NCBI RefSeq assembly: GCF_014323405.1 | Contig: NZ_JACRWE010000003.1 | Span: forward strand, 124,001-188,000 | Direction: 5' to 3' | Origin: Romboutsia faecis | GTDB taxonomy: Bacteria; Bacillota; Clostridia; Peptostreptococcales; Peptostreptococcaceae | Length of the DNA: 64,000 nt | Shown: positions 24,789-33,138 of the stretch, piece by piece | How positions within the stretch are numbered: position 1 is the stretch's first letter | Layout: every line of letters starts with the position of its first letter | The notes under the pieces: model-generated | The model's database searches: none | Seen by the model: only the letters and a program-made list of their open reading frames with translations | What the model was told of the DNA's origin: nothing | Made by a program: the position numbers and the translations under genes

Positions 24789-25007
24789 CTATGCATTAAG
24801 CGTTGTGTTGTCTATTTTTATGATGTCAGTTACATCATGTTTTTGAAGTCCCATTAAAGATTGTCCAACATCATATACATCTTGAAGATCTGCATCATGT
24901 TTTAAATAAGAATAAGATTTACTTCTTGTCTTTGCTTTTCCATCTACCAAACCTAAGTTTAGTTTTATTTTTAAACTTGATGGATTTTTAATTTCTGAAA
25001 CAGCCAT
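24789..25007 (-). CDS. DUF1659 family protein
   Basis: A 72-residue protein of the DUF1659 family. The middle block TRSKSYSYLKHDADLQDVYD (residues 32-51) and the following GQSLMGLQ are characteristic. AAGGAGG lies just before the ATG. First gene of a conserved trio with DUF2922 and YvrJ. No function is established for the trio. Proximity of a membrane-anchored YvrJ suggests a small surface-associated complex, which is inference. Confidence 0.88.
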   Translation of the reverse strand: MAVSEIKNPSSLKIKLNLGLVDGKAKTRSKSYSYLKHDADLQDVYDVGQSLMGLQKHDVTDIIKIDNTTLNA

Positions 25008-25190
25008 ATGAATTACCTCCTTATAAAGTTTGTTTTGAAAGTAGTTTATTTATTACTTTCTTGATATAAGTATAGAAGGTTTATTTTTTAGACTATATTA
25101 AAGTACTTTAGAAAAAGATTTGAATTAAGTATATAATATAGTAAAGGTTAAAATCATTAGAAATTATTAATTCATAGGGAGATAAGACAT

Positions 25191-25646
25191 ATGAAAAAGA
25201 AGAGTATAGTTATGATTTTAGTATTAGCTGTAACAATATTAATTGGATACATATGGTGGGAGTATTATAATTCACACAAAATTAAAGAAGATATTGAATT
25301 AAAGAATGAGGTAATTAAAGTAGTTCAGAGTTCTAAAAAAATAGATTTTTCTAAAGTTACTAACTTTGAATGGGATGAAATTTATTTATTTACACCGTAT
25401 ACAGATAGTAAAGAAATATTAAAAAAAGATGGTGTTAAGGGATATAATAGTAAACTTAATATGGAATATAATGATGGAATTAATATAATTGCATTTGTAA
25501 ATTCTAAAAAAATTATTACATACATAGAAATAAATCGTTCAGATTTTGATTTTGAACCTATTAAAAATTCTAAAATAAGTAAAGATAAATCTATTTTTGA
25601 AATTGATAATGATGATGAAGATTATACTTTATTATTGAAAAAATAA
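25191..25646 (+). CDS. Membrane-anchored protein of unknown function
   Basis: A 151-residue protein with an N-terminal signal anchor (residues 5-24, IVMILVLAVTILIGYIWWEY) and an extracytoplasmic domain rich in Asp, Lys and Ile. No lipobox cysteine is present. The pattern FDFSKVTNFEWDEIYLFTPY-like (seen here as DFSKVTNFEWDEIYLFTPY, residues 52-70) recurs in Firmicutes proteins of unknown role. Single gene, with GGGAGA before the ATG. Confidence 0.65.
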   Translation: MKKKSIVMILVLAVTILIGYIWWEYYNSHKIKEDIELKNEVIKVVQSSKKIDFSKVTNFEWDEIYLFTPYTDSKEILKKDGVKGYNSKLNMEYNDGINIIAFVNSKKIITYIEINRSDFDFEPIKNSKISKDKSIFEIDNDDEDYTLLLKK

Positions 25647-25765
25647 AAAAGCGATAAAAACTGTTCATAAAAGTGTTTACGAAAACATCTGTTTTAATGG
25701 ACAATTCGTCTTAGAATTTAAATTATGATATAATTATTTAATTAAACAAGAAAGTTGGTGTTATA

Positions 25766-25831
25766 ATGTTTTGCAAAATTAGATTAATTAATTTAGCTCC
25801 AAGCAAAAACTGCAATGATATCAAAGCATAG
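25766..25831 (+). CDS. Possible 21-residue leader peptide
   Basis: A short frame MFCKIRLINLAPSKNCNDIKA lies 80 bp before the CD3324-like gene. GCAAAAACTGCA (25803-25814) at its end is complementary to TGCAGTTTTTG (25863-25873), and AGCTCC to GGAGC between them. A structured leader, with or without translation, is possible. Only a GTTGGTG-like ribosome site exists, so translation is doubtful. Confidence 0.25.
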   Translation: MFCKIRLINLAPSKNCNDIKA

Positions 25832-25910
25832 TTTGTAAGGAGCGATAAAATAAATGTTTTGTGCAGTTTTTGATTAAATATTTGCTCTAATAATAATAGG
25901 AGAAGTATCT

Positions 25911-26183
25911 ATGAAATATAAAAAAGCACAAAATATATTGCCTAAAGATGTTTTAGATTTAGTTCAAAAATATATCGATGGTGATTATATATACATTCCA
26001 AAAAAAGATAACAGCAAAAAATCTTGGGGTGAGGTTAGTGGAATAAAAGCTGAACTTAACTCTAGAAACTTTGAAATATATATTAAGTTCTCACAAGGAA
26101 CATCTATTAAACAATTGGCAAAAGATTACTTTTTATCTGAAAGTAGTATTAGGAGAATATTATATACGTATAAAAATAAATAA
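25911..26183 (+). CDS. CD3324-like small HTH protein
   Basis: A 90-residue protein. The N-terminus ILPKDVLDLVQKYIDGDYIY (residues 9-28), the middle KKDNSKKSWGE and a C-terminal helix-turn-helix (IKQLAKDYFLSESSIRRIL) match the family named after C. difficile CD3324, distantly related to Mor-type activators. Likely DNA-binding. AGGAGAAG precedes the ATG. A relic of a second copy is at 50444-50533. Target unknown. Confidence 0.8.
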   Translation: MKYKKAQNILPKDVLDLVQKYIDGDYIYIPKKDNSKKSWGEVSGIKAELNSRNFEIYIKFSQGTSIKQLAKDYFLSESSIRRILYTYKNK

Positions 26184-26287
26184 ATTTAATTGTTTATAGT
26201 TAGTACAGAAATGTTCTTAGTAAACTTTTTAAATCATTTTTAAAATATAATATTAATGGAAATACTTACTTAGGAGGAGTTATTAAG

Positions 26288-26734
26288 ATGATAAAAATTG
26301 AAAATTTAAATATTATTAACGATAAAGATATGGAAGAAATACTAGATACATGGGAGTCAGCAGTAAGAGCAACTCATAACTTTTTAAGTGAAGAAGATAT
26401 AATATCAATAAAACCTCAGGTCAAAGAAGGTGCTAAATATGTTAGTAATCTTTTATGTGTAAGAGACAATAATGGTATTATAAAAGCTTTTATAGGAATA
26501 CATGATTTTAAAATTGAAATGTTATTTGTAAGTAATGATAGTAGAGGAAATGGAGTTGGAAAAAGACTTGTAGAATATGTAATGGAAGCACTACATGTAA
26601 ATTATGTAGATGTAAATGAGCAAAATCCACAAGCGGTAGGATTTTATAAACATATGGGATTTGAAGTTTTTAAAAGATCTGAGTTTGATGAGCAAGGGAA
26701 CCCATTCCCTATACTTCATATGAAATTAAAATAA
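26288..26734 (+). CDS. GNAT-family N-acetyltransferase
   Basis: A 148-residue acetyl-CoA-dependent transferase. The acetyl-CoA loop is VSNDSRGNGVGKRLVEYVM (motif A, about residues 81-99) and the C-terminal motif B is NPQAVGFYKHMGFEVFKR. The pattern with EMLFVSNDSRGNGVG suggests the YjaB/PhnO-like group. AGGAGG before the ATG. Ends at a strong bidirectional terminator. Substrate unknown. Confidence 0.9.
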   Translation: MIKIENLNIINDKDMEEILDTWESAVRATHNFLSEEDIISIKPQVKEGAKYVSNLLCVRDNNGIIKAFIGIHDFKIEMLFVSNDSRGNGVGKRLVEYVMEALHVNYVDVNEQNPQAVGFYKHMGFEVFKRSEFDEQGNPFPILHMKLK

Positions 26735-26781
26735 TAATACGAATCATATAATAATTAAATATGTAAAAGAATTGATAATTC

Positions 26782-26835
26782 AATAAAAACTGTTCATAAA
26801 AATGAATTGACCTTTTTATGAACAGTTTTTTTATT
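26782..26835. terminator. Bidirectional terminator
   Basis: AATAAAAACTGTTCATAAAA pairs with TTTTATGAACAGTTTTTTTATT across a short loop, between the GNAT gene and the convergent amidase gene. A partial copy of the left arm (AAAACTGTTCATAAAA) is at 25657-25672. Confidence 0.85.
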
Positions 26836-26903
26836 TTCAAGGAAACCTATTTATACTTTATTTTTATTATTAATAATATAATTATCTAGTATATAATAAA
26901 ATT

Positions 26904-27566
26904 TTACTTTACTACTATATAGGTATCGTTGAATCCTTTAGCGATTGCTTCACTCTGTAGTTTTATAGCATTGTTTTTATCATTGAAAGCTCCTATACAA
27001 ACTCTATAAAAAACATTATCACTACTTATTGATTTATTTACAAATGATAGTAAAGTAGATGATATTGTATCTGCTATGTCTTTTATATATCTAGATGATG
27101 TTAGGTTGTTTTCAACTGTGATGTTTGATATAAAGTCTATTTCTATTAGCAGAGCAGGCATTATAGTTTTTCTAAGTACGGAAAATTCTTTTGATATTTT
27201 CACTCCACGATTAGGTGTATTTATTTTACTTGATATATTAGTAGATAATTTATTAGCCAGGTTGTATAGTTTGCTGCTTTTATCGTATACCCACACTTCG
27301 CATCCTTTTGCAGTTTTGTTTGTTGATGAGTTCATATGAATGCTTATAAAGTAGTCGCAGTTTTCTTTGTTTGCTTTTGTGCTTCTATAGTCTAGTGAGT
27401 AGTAGGTATCATTTTGACGTGTTGTTATTACTTTTTCATTAGATTTTTCTAGGGTATTTTTTACTTGAAGCCCTATTTTCAGAACTGTATCACTTTCTTT
27501 AGTTTTATTTTGTCCTAGTGCTCCTGGGTCTTTTCCTCCATGTCCAAAGTCTAAGTACCATTTCAT
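26904..27566 (-). CDS. N-acetylmuramoyl-L-alanine amidase with SPOR domain
   Basis: A 220-residue Amidase_3 peptidoglycan hydrolase. Zinc ligands are His9 (DFGHGGKDPG), Glu24 (TKESD) and His77 (SIHMNSS), and the catalytic Glu is Glu142 (ALLIEIDFISN). The last 36 residues (FYRVCIGAFNDKNNAIKLQS...) form a SPOR-type domain that binds denuded glycan. There is no signal peptide, so like a phage endolysin it needs another route out, or acts in the mother cell during sporulation. AGGAGG lies before the ATG. No holin gene is next to it. Confidence 0.92.
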   Translation of the reverse strand: MKWYLDFGHGGKDPGALGQNKTKESDTVLKIGLQVKNTLEKSNEKVITTRQNDTYYSLDYRSTKANKENCDYFISIHMNSSTNKTAKGCEVWVYDKSSKLYNLANKLSTNISSKINTPNRGVKISKEFSVLRKTIMPALLIEIDFISNITVENNLTSSRYIKDIADTISSTLLSFVNKSISSDNVFYRVCIGAFNDKNNAIKLQSEAIAKGFNDTYIVVK

Positions 27567-27688
27567 ATATTTTACCTCCTATACTTTTTGTTAGTTTATC
27601 AAATTTACTTAAAATAGGTATTTTAAAGAATTTTAGAAAAAATGTTTAAGTGCTACAATTTATTTAAGATGATAGGGGGAGGTATTTT

Positions 27689-27949
27689 ATGTTAGAAGAA
27701 ATGACTAGAGATGATCTACCTGAGGGAGTTATGGATATTGTTGATACTATAGGTATTGATGCTTTTAAAGATTTGGTGAGGCTTGTTGGTGGTAGTAATT
27801 TATATATTCCTAATGAGAGTAGTCTAGTTAAGTCTTATAGGAATAAGATGATTAGAAAAGAGTTTAAGGGAGATTATAGATCTATTTCTAGAAAGTTTGG
27901 TATTAGTGAGGTTCAGGTTAGGAATATTATTAATTTAAAATTAGAATAA
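27689..27949 (+). CDS. Mor-like small HTH protein, copy 1 of 3
   Basis: An 86-residue protein related to the Mor transcription activator of phage Mu. The conserved parts are DLPEGVMDIVDTIGIDAFKD (residues 8-27), GGSNLYIPNESSL (34-46) and a C-terminal HTH (FKGDYRSISRKFGISEVQVR). A close paralogue is at 41180-41431 and a truncated one at 33943-34047. AGGGGGAGG precedes the ATG. It is monocistronic and followed by a terminator. Likely a DNA-binding regulator, target unknown. Confidence 0.82.
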   Translation: MLEEMTRDDLPEGVMDIVDTIGIDAFKDLVRLVGGSNLYIPNESSLVKSYRNKMIRKEFKGDYRSISRKFGISEVQVRNIINLKLE

Positions 27950-27966
27950 CTTATATTAAGAAATGA

Positions 27967-28000
27967 GCACTACTCTTTATAGGATGTAGTGCTTTTTTAT
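27967..28000 (+). terminator. Terminator after Mor-like copy 1
   Basis: GCACTAC and GTAGTGC form a 7-bp stem followed by six T. Confidence 0.8.
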
Positions 28001-28038
28001 TCTAAATATGAATTATTTGTGAAAATACTAATTTATAA

Positions 28039-28095
28039 TTGACAGTAGACAAATGCCGTAATATACTTAAATTACAAAGTAGGCAAATGCCGTAA
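28039..28095 (+). promoter_or_regulatory. Sigma-A promoter with two operator repeats, BlaI/M56 operon
   Basis: A consensus -35 TTGACA (28039-28044), 17-bp spacer and -10 TATACT (28062-28067). Two direct repeats TAGACAAATGCCGTAA (28046-28061, between -35 and -10) and TAGGCAAATGCCGTAA (28080-28095) lie over and just after it. The core GGCAAATGCC is a near-palindrome, as expected for a dimeric BlaI-type repressor. Repression by the first gene of the operon is strongly suggested. Confidence 0.85.
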
Positions 28096-28113
28096 AAAAG
28101 GAAGGTGTTAAAA

Positions 28114-28479
28114 TTGAAAAAGATTCCTAGGACAGAACTTCAAGTTATGAAATTTATATGGGAGCAAAAAAAGACAAGAGTAGCATCAGTAGATATTACA
28201 AAGTTTATGAGTGATAACTATGATTGGTCAAAGGGAACTACATCAAAAACCCTTATAAGATTAGTTGAAAAAGAGTTTTTAAAATCGGAAAAAGAAGGAA
28301 GACAAACTTTTTATTCTACATTAGTTGATGGTGAAGAGTATCTAAAGTTTGAAACTAAGGAATTCTTTAGTTTTATGCACAATAATTCCTTATCTAGTAT
28401 AGTATCAGCACTAGATGATTCTAAGGACATTTCAGAGGAGGACATTAAAGCTTTAGAAGAGTGGATAAAAAGTAGGTGA
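28114..28479 (+). CDS. BlaI/MecI/CopY-family repressor
   Basis: A 121-residue winged-HTH repressor. The N-terminal helix MKKIPRTELQVMKFIWEQ (residues 1-18) and the recognition region DWSKGTTSKTLIRLVEKEFL are typical; the C-terminal half gives the dimer interface and carries the site cleaved in BlaI/MecI signalling. A TTG start at 28114 follows GGAAGG at 8 bases. A GTG at 28105 would overlap that site. The M56 peptidase gene starts 4 bp after its stop. It probably binds the two repeats upstream and represses its own operon. Confidence 0.9.
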   Translation: MKKIPRTELQVMKFIWEQKKTRVASVDITKFMSDNYDWSKGTTSKTLIRLVEKEFLKSEKEGRQTFYSTLVDGEEYLKFETKEFFSFMHNNSLSSIVSALDDSKDISEEDIKALEEWIKSR

Positions 28480-28483
28480 TAGT

Positions 28484-29638
28484 GTGAGATATATAATGAT
28501 GGATGTATTTAAAACAAGTATATATATAAGTATACCAATTATATTGATTGCTTTACTAAAGAACAAAATTTTAAGTAAATATACTTTTAAACTAAATTAT
28601 ATGATTTGTGTTTTAATAACCTTAAGAATGATTTTTATATCTAGTATAGAAGTATATTTACCTTTTGAAGTTTTAAATAAAAGAAATAATACTTTAAGAA
28701 GCATAGCTTACATATCTGAAAATAACGGTAACATAGACGATTTTTTCAATCTAATATTCTACATTTGGATAATAGGTACAGTATGCGTAATTACAAACAG
28801 TATATATAAGCAAATTATGTTTTATAAAAAAATGAAAAATATAAAATATAAAGTTGAGGATGAGAATATAATTAAGATTTTAGAAAAAGAAAAGAAAAAT
28901 TTAAAGGTTAAAAGAAATATCGATATATTTAAGGTAAATGGGCTTTCATCTCCAGCTTTAATAGGTTTTATAAACAATAAAATAATAATACCTAATAAAG
29001 ATTATAACCAGGAAGAGCTAAAGTGGATACTTAGACATGAGCTGATTCATTTTAAAAGAAAAGATAATTTATTAAAATTATTATTAATAATTGCTAGTGC
29101 TATTCACTGGTTTAACCCATTAGTAAAAATACTAAATAAATACTTTAAAGAGCAATGTGAGCTTTCTTGTGATGAGAAAGTAGTTGAGAAATTCAGTGTA
29201 GAGGAAGCAAAAAATTATGCTTTAGTATTGGTAAGTTCGTTAAGATATAAAAATACACTTAAAGGTACATTTTGCTCATCTCAATTTAATAATTATGAGA
29301 TAAATCTAATTAAAAGTAGAGTAGAAGGAATATTAGATTATAGTAGATATAAAAAAGGAACTAGTATATCTATATTTATAGTCATGATAGCAGTGATTTC
29401 AATATTTTCAATTAATACAATGACTAATCAAAATACAGCATATGCTAGTGAAAGTGTAGTATCAACAGACTTTAAATCAATAGAAGACGAGTTTGTAAAT
29501 AATATTACGACTAGACTGACAGAAGAAGAAAAAAAGCAAGTAAGAATTGTAAGAAATGAAGATAACTCTCCTACTATTCTTGTAGGAGATAGTGAAGCTT
29601 TTTCAATAAATAAATCTTTTGTAAAAGCAGATAAATAG
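28484..29638 (+). CDS. BlaR1-like M56 metallopeptidase without penicillin-binding sensor
   Basis: A 384-residue membrane protein with N-terminal helices, a cytoplasmic gluzincin domain containing RHELIHF (His185, Glu186, His189) and ELSCDEKVV, and a last helix near residues 298-315. BlaR1/MecR1 carry a beta-lactamase-like sensor of about 250 residues after that helix. Here only about 68 polar residues follow, so the signal cannot be direct beta-lactam acylation. GTG start 4 bp after the repressor gene. Expected job: cleave the BlaI-type repressor on an extracellular cue. Confidence 0.85.
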   Translation: MRYIMMDVFKTSIYISIPIILIALLKNKILSKYTFKLNYMICVLITLRMIFISSIEVYLPFEVLNKRNNTLRSIAYISENNGNIDDFFNLIFYIWIIGTVCVITNSIYKQIMFYKKMKNIKYKVEDENIIKILEKEKKNLKVKRNIDIFKVNGLSSPALIGFINNKIIIPNKDYNQEELKWILRHELIHFKRKDNLLKLLLIIASAIHWFNPLVKILNKYFKEQCELSCDEKVVEKFSVEEAKNYALVLVSSLRYKNTLKGTFCSSQFNNYEINLIKSRVEGILDYSRYKKGTSISIFIVMIAVISIFSINTMTNQNTAYASESVVSTDFKSIEDEFVNNITTRLTEEEKKQVRIVRNEDNSPTILVGDSEAFSINKSFVKADK

Positions 29639-29675
29639 TAAGGAAATATAGTATAAAAGGGAGCATGGTTTATTT

Positions 29676-30944
29676 ATGGAAAATAAAAATAATAAAGGAA
29701 GATATATATTATATACAATTTTTATAATATACTTAATAGTTCTATTTAAAATAGTATTATTTAAATATGAACCCTTAGCAAATATTATAAAAGGTGATAT
29801 AAGAATGACTTTTAGAAGTGCCAATCTAATGCCATTTAAAACAATATTAGATTTTTTGAATATTGGGGTAAAAAATAATAGTTTACTATGGGCTTTTTCT
29901 AATATATTTGGAAATATATGCATATTTATGCCTTTAGGATATTTATTAGCTTTGTTTTCTAAAAAATTTAGAAGCTTAAAAAATGTAACTATAGCAGCTT
30001 TAGCTTTAAGTATGTTCTTTGAAGTTAGCCAATACTTTGGATACTTAGGAAGCTTAGATATTGATGATTTAATATTAAATACCTTAGGTGGAATAAGTGG
30101 TTATTTAGTGTACATAGGTATAAAAAAACTTATTAGTGATGAGAAAAAGTTAAATCAAGTAACCATAGTATTAAGCGCTATCTCATGTATGGCTGCATTT
30201 ATAATTGCAAGAGAGCAATTTGGAAATTTACTGGGATTAACTATCCAAGAAGTTACAACTATAGGACAAGAAAATATACCACAAAGAGATCCTGATATAA
30301 TTGGTACCTATTTAAATATGAAGGATGAAAAAATACATATGTATAAAGGTATTGTAGCTGAAAACTCAAGTGATATAGAGTTTTTAGAAAAGGTAAGTGT
30401 AGAAATAAATGATGAAACCAAATTCTATTATACAGAAATAGAGGAATCAAAAAAGGAGTCTTCCATTAATTATAAAGAATTAAGTAAAGAGGAGTTTGCA
30501 AAGTATGAATCATATTCTATTTTAAAAATATGGTATGATGAAGATAATAAGGATGTTGTAGATACAATAGAATTATCTAAAAAGATTGATACCTCAGGTG
30601 AAGTTATGACAATTGAAGCTAATGAAAAAAAAGAAATACATGGAGATGTTGAAGGAATAAATAATAAGGGGATAGTTATAAATTTAATAACTGTTCAAGA
30701 GTTTGAAGATGGTAGCTCAGTTGCTGTAGTAGGAAAAGATGATAATGCTAATTTGATAAATGTGGAGTTTAGTGATGATGCTAAATTTATTTTGAATTTA
30801 TCAAAACCCAATGGGGATATTGTTGAAAGAAAAGCATGTACAAAAGAAGATATAGAAGTTAAAGATACTGTACTTTTGAAAGGAATTAAAAAGGGAGACA
30901 TCTTTATTGCTGAGGATATTGAAGTAACTAGGATAGTTGAATAA
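29676..30944 (+). CDS. VanZ-domain protein with long extracellular C-terminus
   Basis: A 422-residue protein. Residues 10-150 form a VanZ-type membrane domain (ANLMPFKTILDF, IFGNICIFMPLGYLLALF, DIDDLILNTLGGISGYL). Then a further helix near 160-178 and about 240 soluble, acidic residues follow, which VanZ itself lacks. VanZ is linked to low-level teicoplanin resistance. Third gene of the BlaI/M56 operon, 37 bp after the peptidase, so likely the induced output, perhaps for a cell-wall stress. Function of the C-terminal domain unknown. Confidence 0.82.
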   Translation: MENKNNKGRYILYTIFIIYLIVLFKIVLFKYEPLANIIKGDIRMTFRSANLMPFKTILDFLNIGVKNNSLLWAFSNIFGNICIFMPLGYLLALFSKKFRSLKNVTIAALALSMFFEVSQYFGYLGSLDIDDLILNTLGGISGYLVYIGIKKLISDEKKLNQVTIVLSAISCMAAFIIAREQFGNLLGLTIQEVTTIGQENIPQRDPDIIGTYLNMKDEKIHMYKGIVAENSSDIEFLEKVSVEINDETKFYYTEIEESKKESSINYKELSKEEFAKYESYSILKIWYDEDNKDVVDTIELSKKIDTSGEVMTIEANEKKEIHGDVEGINNKGIVINLITVQEFEDGSSVAVVGKDDNANLINVEFSDDAKFILNLSKPNGDIVERKACTKEDIEVKDTVLLKGIKKGDIFIAEDIEVTRIVE

Positions 30945-30978
30945 TTATATTTATAAGTATTACATTTAATAACTGTAG

Positions 30979-31272
30979 CTTTGTGAAGAATATTTAGTTG
31001 ATCATGAAAAATATAAAAATAAACAAAAAAGCATTGTCAATAGATATGCTAGTGAAAATAATAAGAGATTAAATAAATATAATAAGATAATGGAATTAGA
31101 GGAAAATAAGGAATTAGCTAGATATAAGAATAGAAAAAGTTTAGAAATAGCAGTAGATCATGAATTAGATAGAGTAAAATTTTATTTAGAAAATAAATCA
31201 ATTGAAATTTGTCGTAAAAAGTGTTATCCTATCAACAGTAAATCTAAAAAAGAATGTCGTTACTATATATAA
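30979..31272 (+). pseudogene. Truncated unknown gene or its fragment
   Basis: A 97-codon open frame rich in Lys, Asn, Glu and Tyr (CEEYLVDHEKYKNKQKSIVN at the left end). It opens after a TAG with no start codon for 37 codons. The first ATG, at 31090, has no ribosome site. The composition and helix-prone pattern look like real protein, perhaps the tail of a gene lost by deletion. Family not recognised. Its end overlaps the leader of the ABC-F gene. Confidence 0.4.
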
Positions 31273-31274
31273 TC

Positions 31275-31332
31275 AATTGCAAATTTGCGATTGTATATAT
31301 TGAAGAGCTTATTTCTATAGGCTCTTTTTTAA
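31275..31332 (+). promoter_or_regulatory. Attenuator-like leader of the ABC-F gene
   Basis: CAATTGCAAATTTGCGATTG (31275-31294) is nearly self-complementary. AAGAGC (31303-31308) pairs with GCTCTT (31321-31326), followed by a T run and then the ribosome site AGAGAGG of the ABC-F gene 20 bases on. A hairpin plus T run directly before an ABC-F gene resembles the transcription attenuators that induce antibiotic-responsive ABC-F proteins. No leader peptide is obvious. Confidence 0.5.
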
Positions 31333-31352
31333 TGATAAAGAGAGGTAATAAT

Positions 31353-33092
31353 ATGATAAATGTTGATAACTTGTCCTACTCATTTCCACAAAAAGACCTG
31401 TATAATAAGGTTTCATTTACATTAGAAGAAGGTCAACACGCTGCTTTTATAGGAGCCAGCGGTAATGGGAAAAGTACACTTATAGATATAATTATGGATC
31501 CAGAAAGATATATGTTCGATGGTAAGTTAGAAATAGATCCAAATTGCAAAATTGGATATGTAAGCCAGTTTTCACAATTAGACAAAACAAAAGAAATTAC
31601 AGTTTTCGAATATATAGCTGAAGAATTCATTAAATTACAAAATGAAATAGCAAATATTTGTACACAAATGGAAACATCTTCGGATATTGAGACTTTACTA
31701 GAAAAGTATCAAGAAGCTTTAGACGCATTTGATGCAATTGATGGGGATGATTTTGAAAGTAATATTAATAAAAAATTAAATCTTGCAAACTTAAATAAGC
31801 ATAAAGATAGAATGATATCTGAACTTAGTGGTGGAGAATTTAAACTGATTCAAGTAATTAAGGAAATGCTTAATAATCCAGATTTAATGATTATGGATGA
31901 ACCAGATGTATTTTTAGATTTTGAGAACCTTAATTCTCTTAAAAATCTAATTAATTCTCATAAAAAAACAATGTTAGTTATTACGCACAATAGATATTTA
32001 CTTAATCATTGTTTTAATAAAATTATACATCTTGAAAACATGGAGATTCAAGAATTTGATGGAAGATATATTGATTATAATTTCTCATTACTTCAAACTA
32101 AAATTGAATTACAAGAACTAGCTATTGCTGATGATGAAGAGATAGCAAGAAATGAGATACGAATAGAAAAGTTAAGAGAGAGAGCAACTTATAATGCAGA
32201 AGCATCTAATGGTAGAGCTCTAAAAGCTAGAGTTAAAATACAAGAAAGATTGGAAGCTCGTAGAATAAAAGCTCCGTTTGTAGATATTAAACAACCTAAT
32301 ATCAATTTAGCTAATAATAATGAAATAGAAGAAACTATTGCCTTAAAAGTTGAAGACTTTAGTGTAGCATTTGATGAAGTACTTTTAGAAAATGTTAACT
32401 TTGAGATTAAATCTACTGATAAAGTAGCTCTTATTGGTATAAATGGTGTTGGAAAAACAACTTTATTAAGAGAAATATTTAAAAATAATAATGATTGTAT
32501 CAAAATAAATAATGATATTGAAGTTGCTTATTTATCTCAGATGCAAGATGAAATACTAAATGAGTCTAATACTATACTTCAAGAGTTTTACGATGCTGGG
32601 TTTGAAACTTATAGAGAGATTAGAAGATATCTTTCAAATTATGGATTTGGAGAAGATCGTATTGAACAAAAGATAGAATCTTTATCTGGTGGAGAAAAGA
32701 ATATACTACAATTGGCTAAAGTTTCAGCTAGTAAGGCAAATATGTTGCTTCTTGATGAACCAACAAGTCATTTAGATACTTACTCACAAATAGCACTAGA
32801 AAAAGCCATACAAAATTATAATGGTGCAATTTTAATGATTTCTCATGATTATCATTTTATAGTTAACTGTATGGACTATGTTTTAATGATAGAAGATAAG
32901 ACAATTAGAAAAGTTAGCATGAAAAAATTCAGAAAAATGATTTATGCTAAACATTTTGATAAAGACTATTTAGAAATTGAACAAAAGAAAAAATCAGTTG
33001 AAACACAAATAGCATTAGCTTTAATGGATACTGATTTTGAACGTGCCAAAATTTTATCGCAAGAATTAGAAGCGCTTATTAAGTCACTTTAA
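31353..33092 (+). CDS. ABC-F family ATPase
   Basis: A 579-residue soluble protein with two ABC domains and no membrane part, so a ribosome-acting ABC-F factor. Domain 1 has Walker A GASGNGKST and signature LSGGEFKL with MDEPDVFLDF as Walker B. Domain 2 has GINGVGKTT, LSGGEKNI and LDEPTSHLD. The inter-domain linker (about residues 235-300, ALKARVKIQERLEARR) is the part that reaches the peptidyl transferase centre. The ATG at 31353 follows AGAGAGG. A longer frame to 31254 runs through the terminator and is not used. Some relatives protect against lincosamides and pleuromutilins. Whether this one does is unknown. Confidence 0.9.
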   Translation: MINVDNLSYSFPQKDLYNKVSFTLEEGQHAAFIGASGNGKSTLIDIIMDPERYMFDGKLEIDPNCKIGYVSQFSQLDKTKEITVFEYIAEEFIKLQNEIANICTQMETSSDIETLLEKYQEALDAFDAIDGDDFESNINKKLNLANLNKHKDRMISELSGGEFKLIQVIKEMLNNPDLMIMDEPDVFLDFENLNSLKNLINSHKKTMLVITHNRYLLNHCFNKIIHLENMEIQEFDGRYIDYNFSLLQTKIELQELAIADDEEIARNEIRIEKLRERATYNAEASNGRALKARVKIQERLEARRIKAPFVDIKQPNINLANNNEIEETIALKVEDFSVAFDEVLLENVNFEIKSTDKVALIGINGVGKTTLLREIFKNNNDCIKINNDIEVAYLSQMQDEILNESNTILQEFYDAGFETYREIRRYLSNYGFGEDRIEQKIESLSGGEKNILQLAKVSASKANMLLLDEPTSHLDTYSQIALEKAIQNYNGAILMISHDYHFIVNCMDYVLMIEDKTIRKVSMKKFRKMIYAKHFDKDYLEIEQKKKSVETQIALALMDTDFERAKILSQELEALIKSL

Positions 33093-33097
33093 TATAT

Positions 33098-33133
33098 AAA
33101 AAAGATGTTGGTATAATTACCAGCATCTTTTTT
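33098..33133. terminator. Bidirectional terminator
   Basis: AAAAAAGATGTTGGT pairs with ACCAGCATCTTTTTT, between the convergent ABC-F and YoaK-type genes. Confidence 0.85.
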
Positions 33134-33138
33134 GATAT

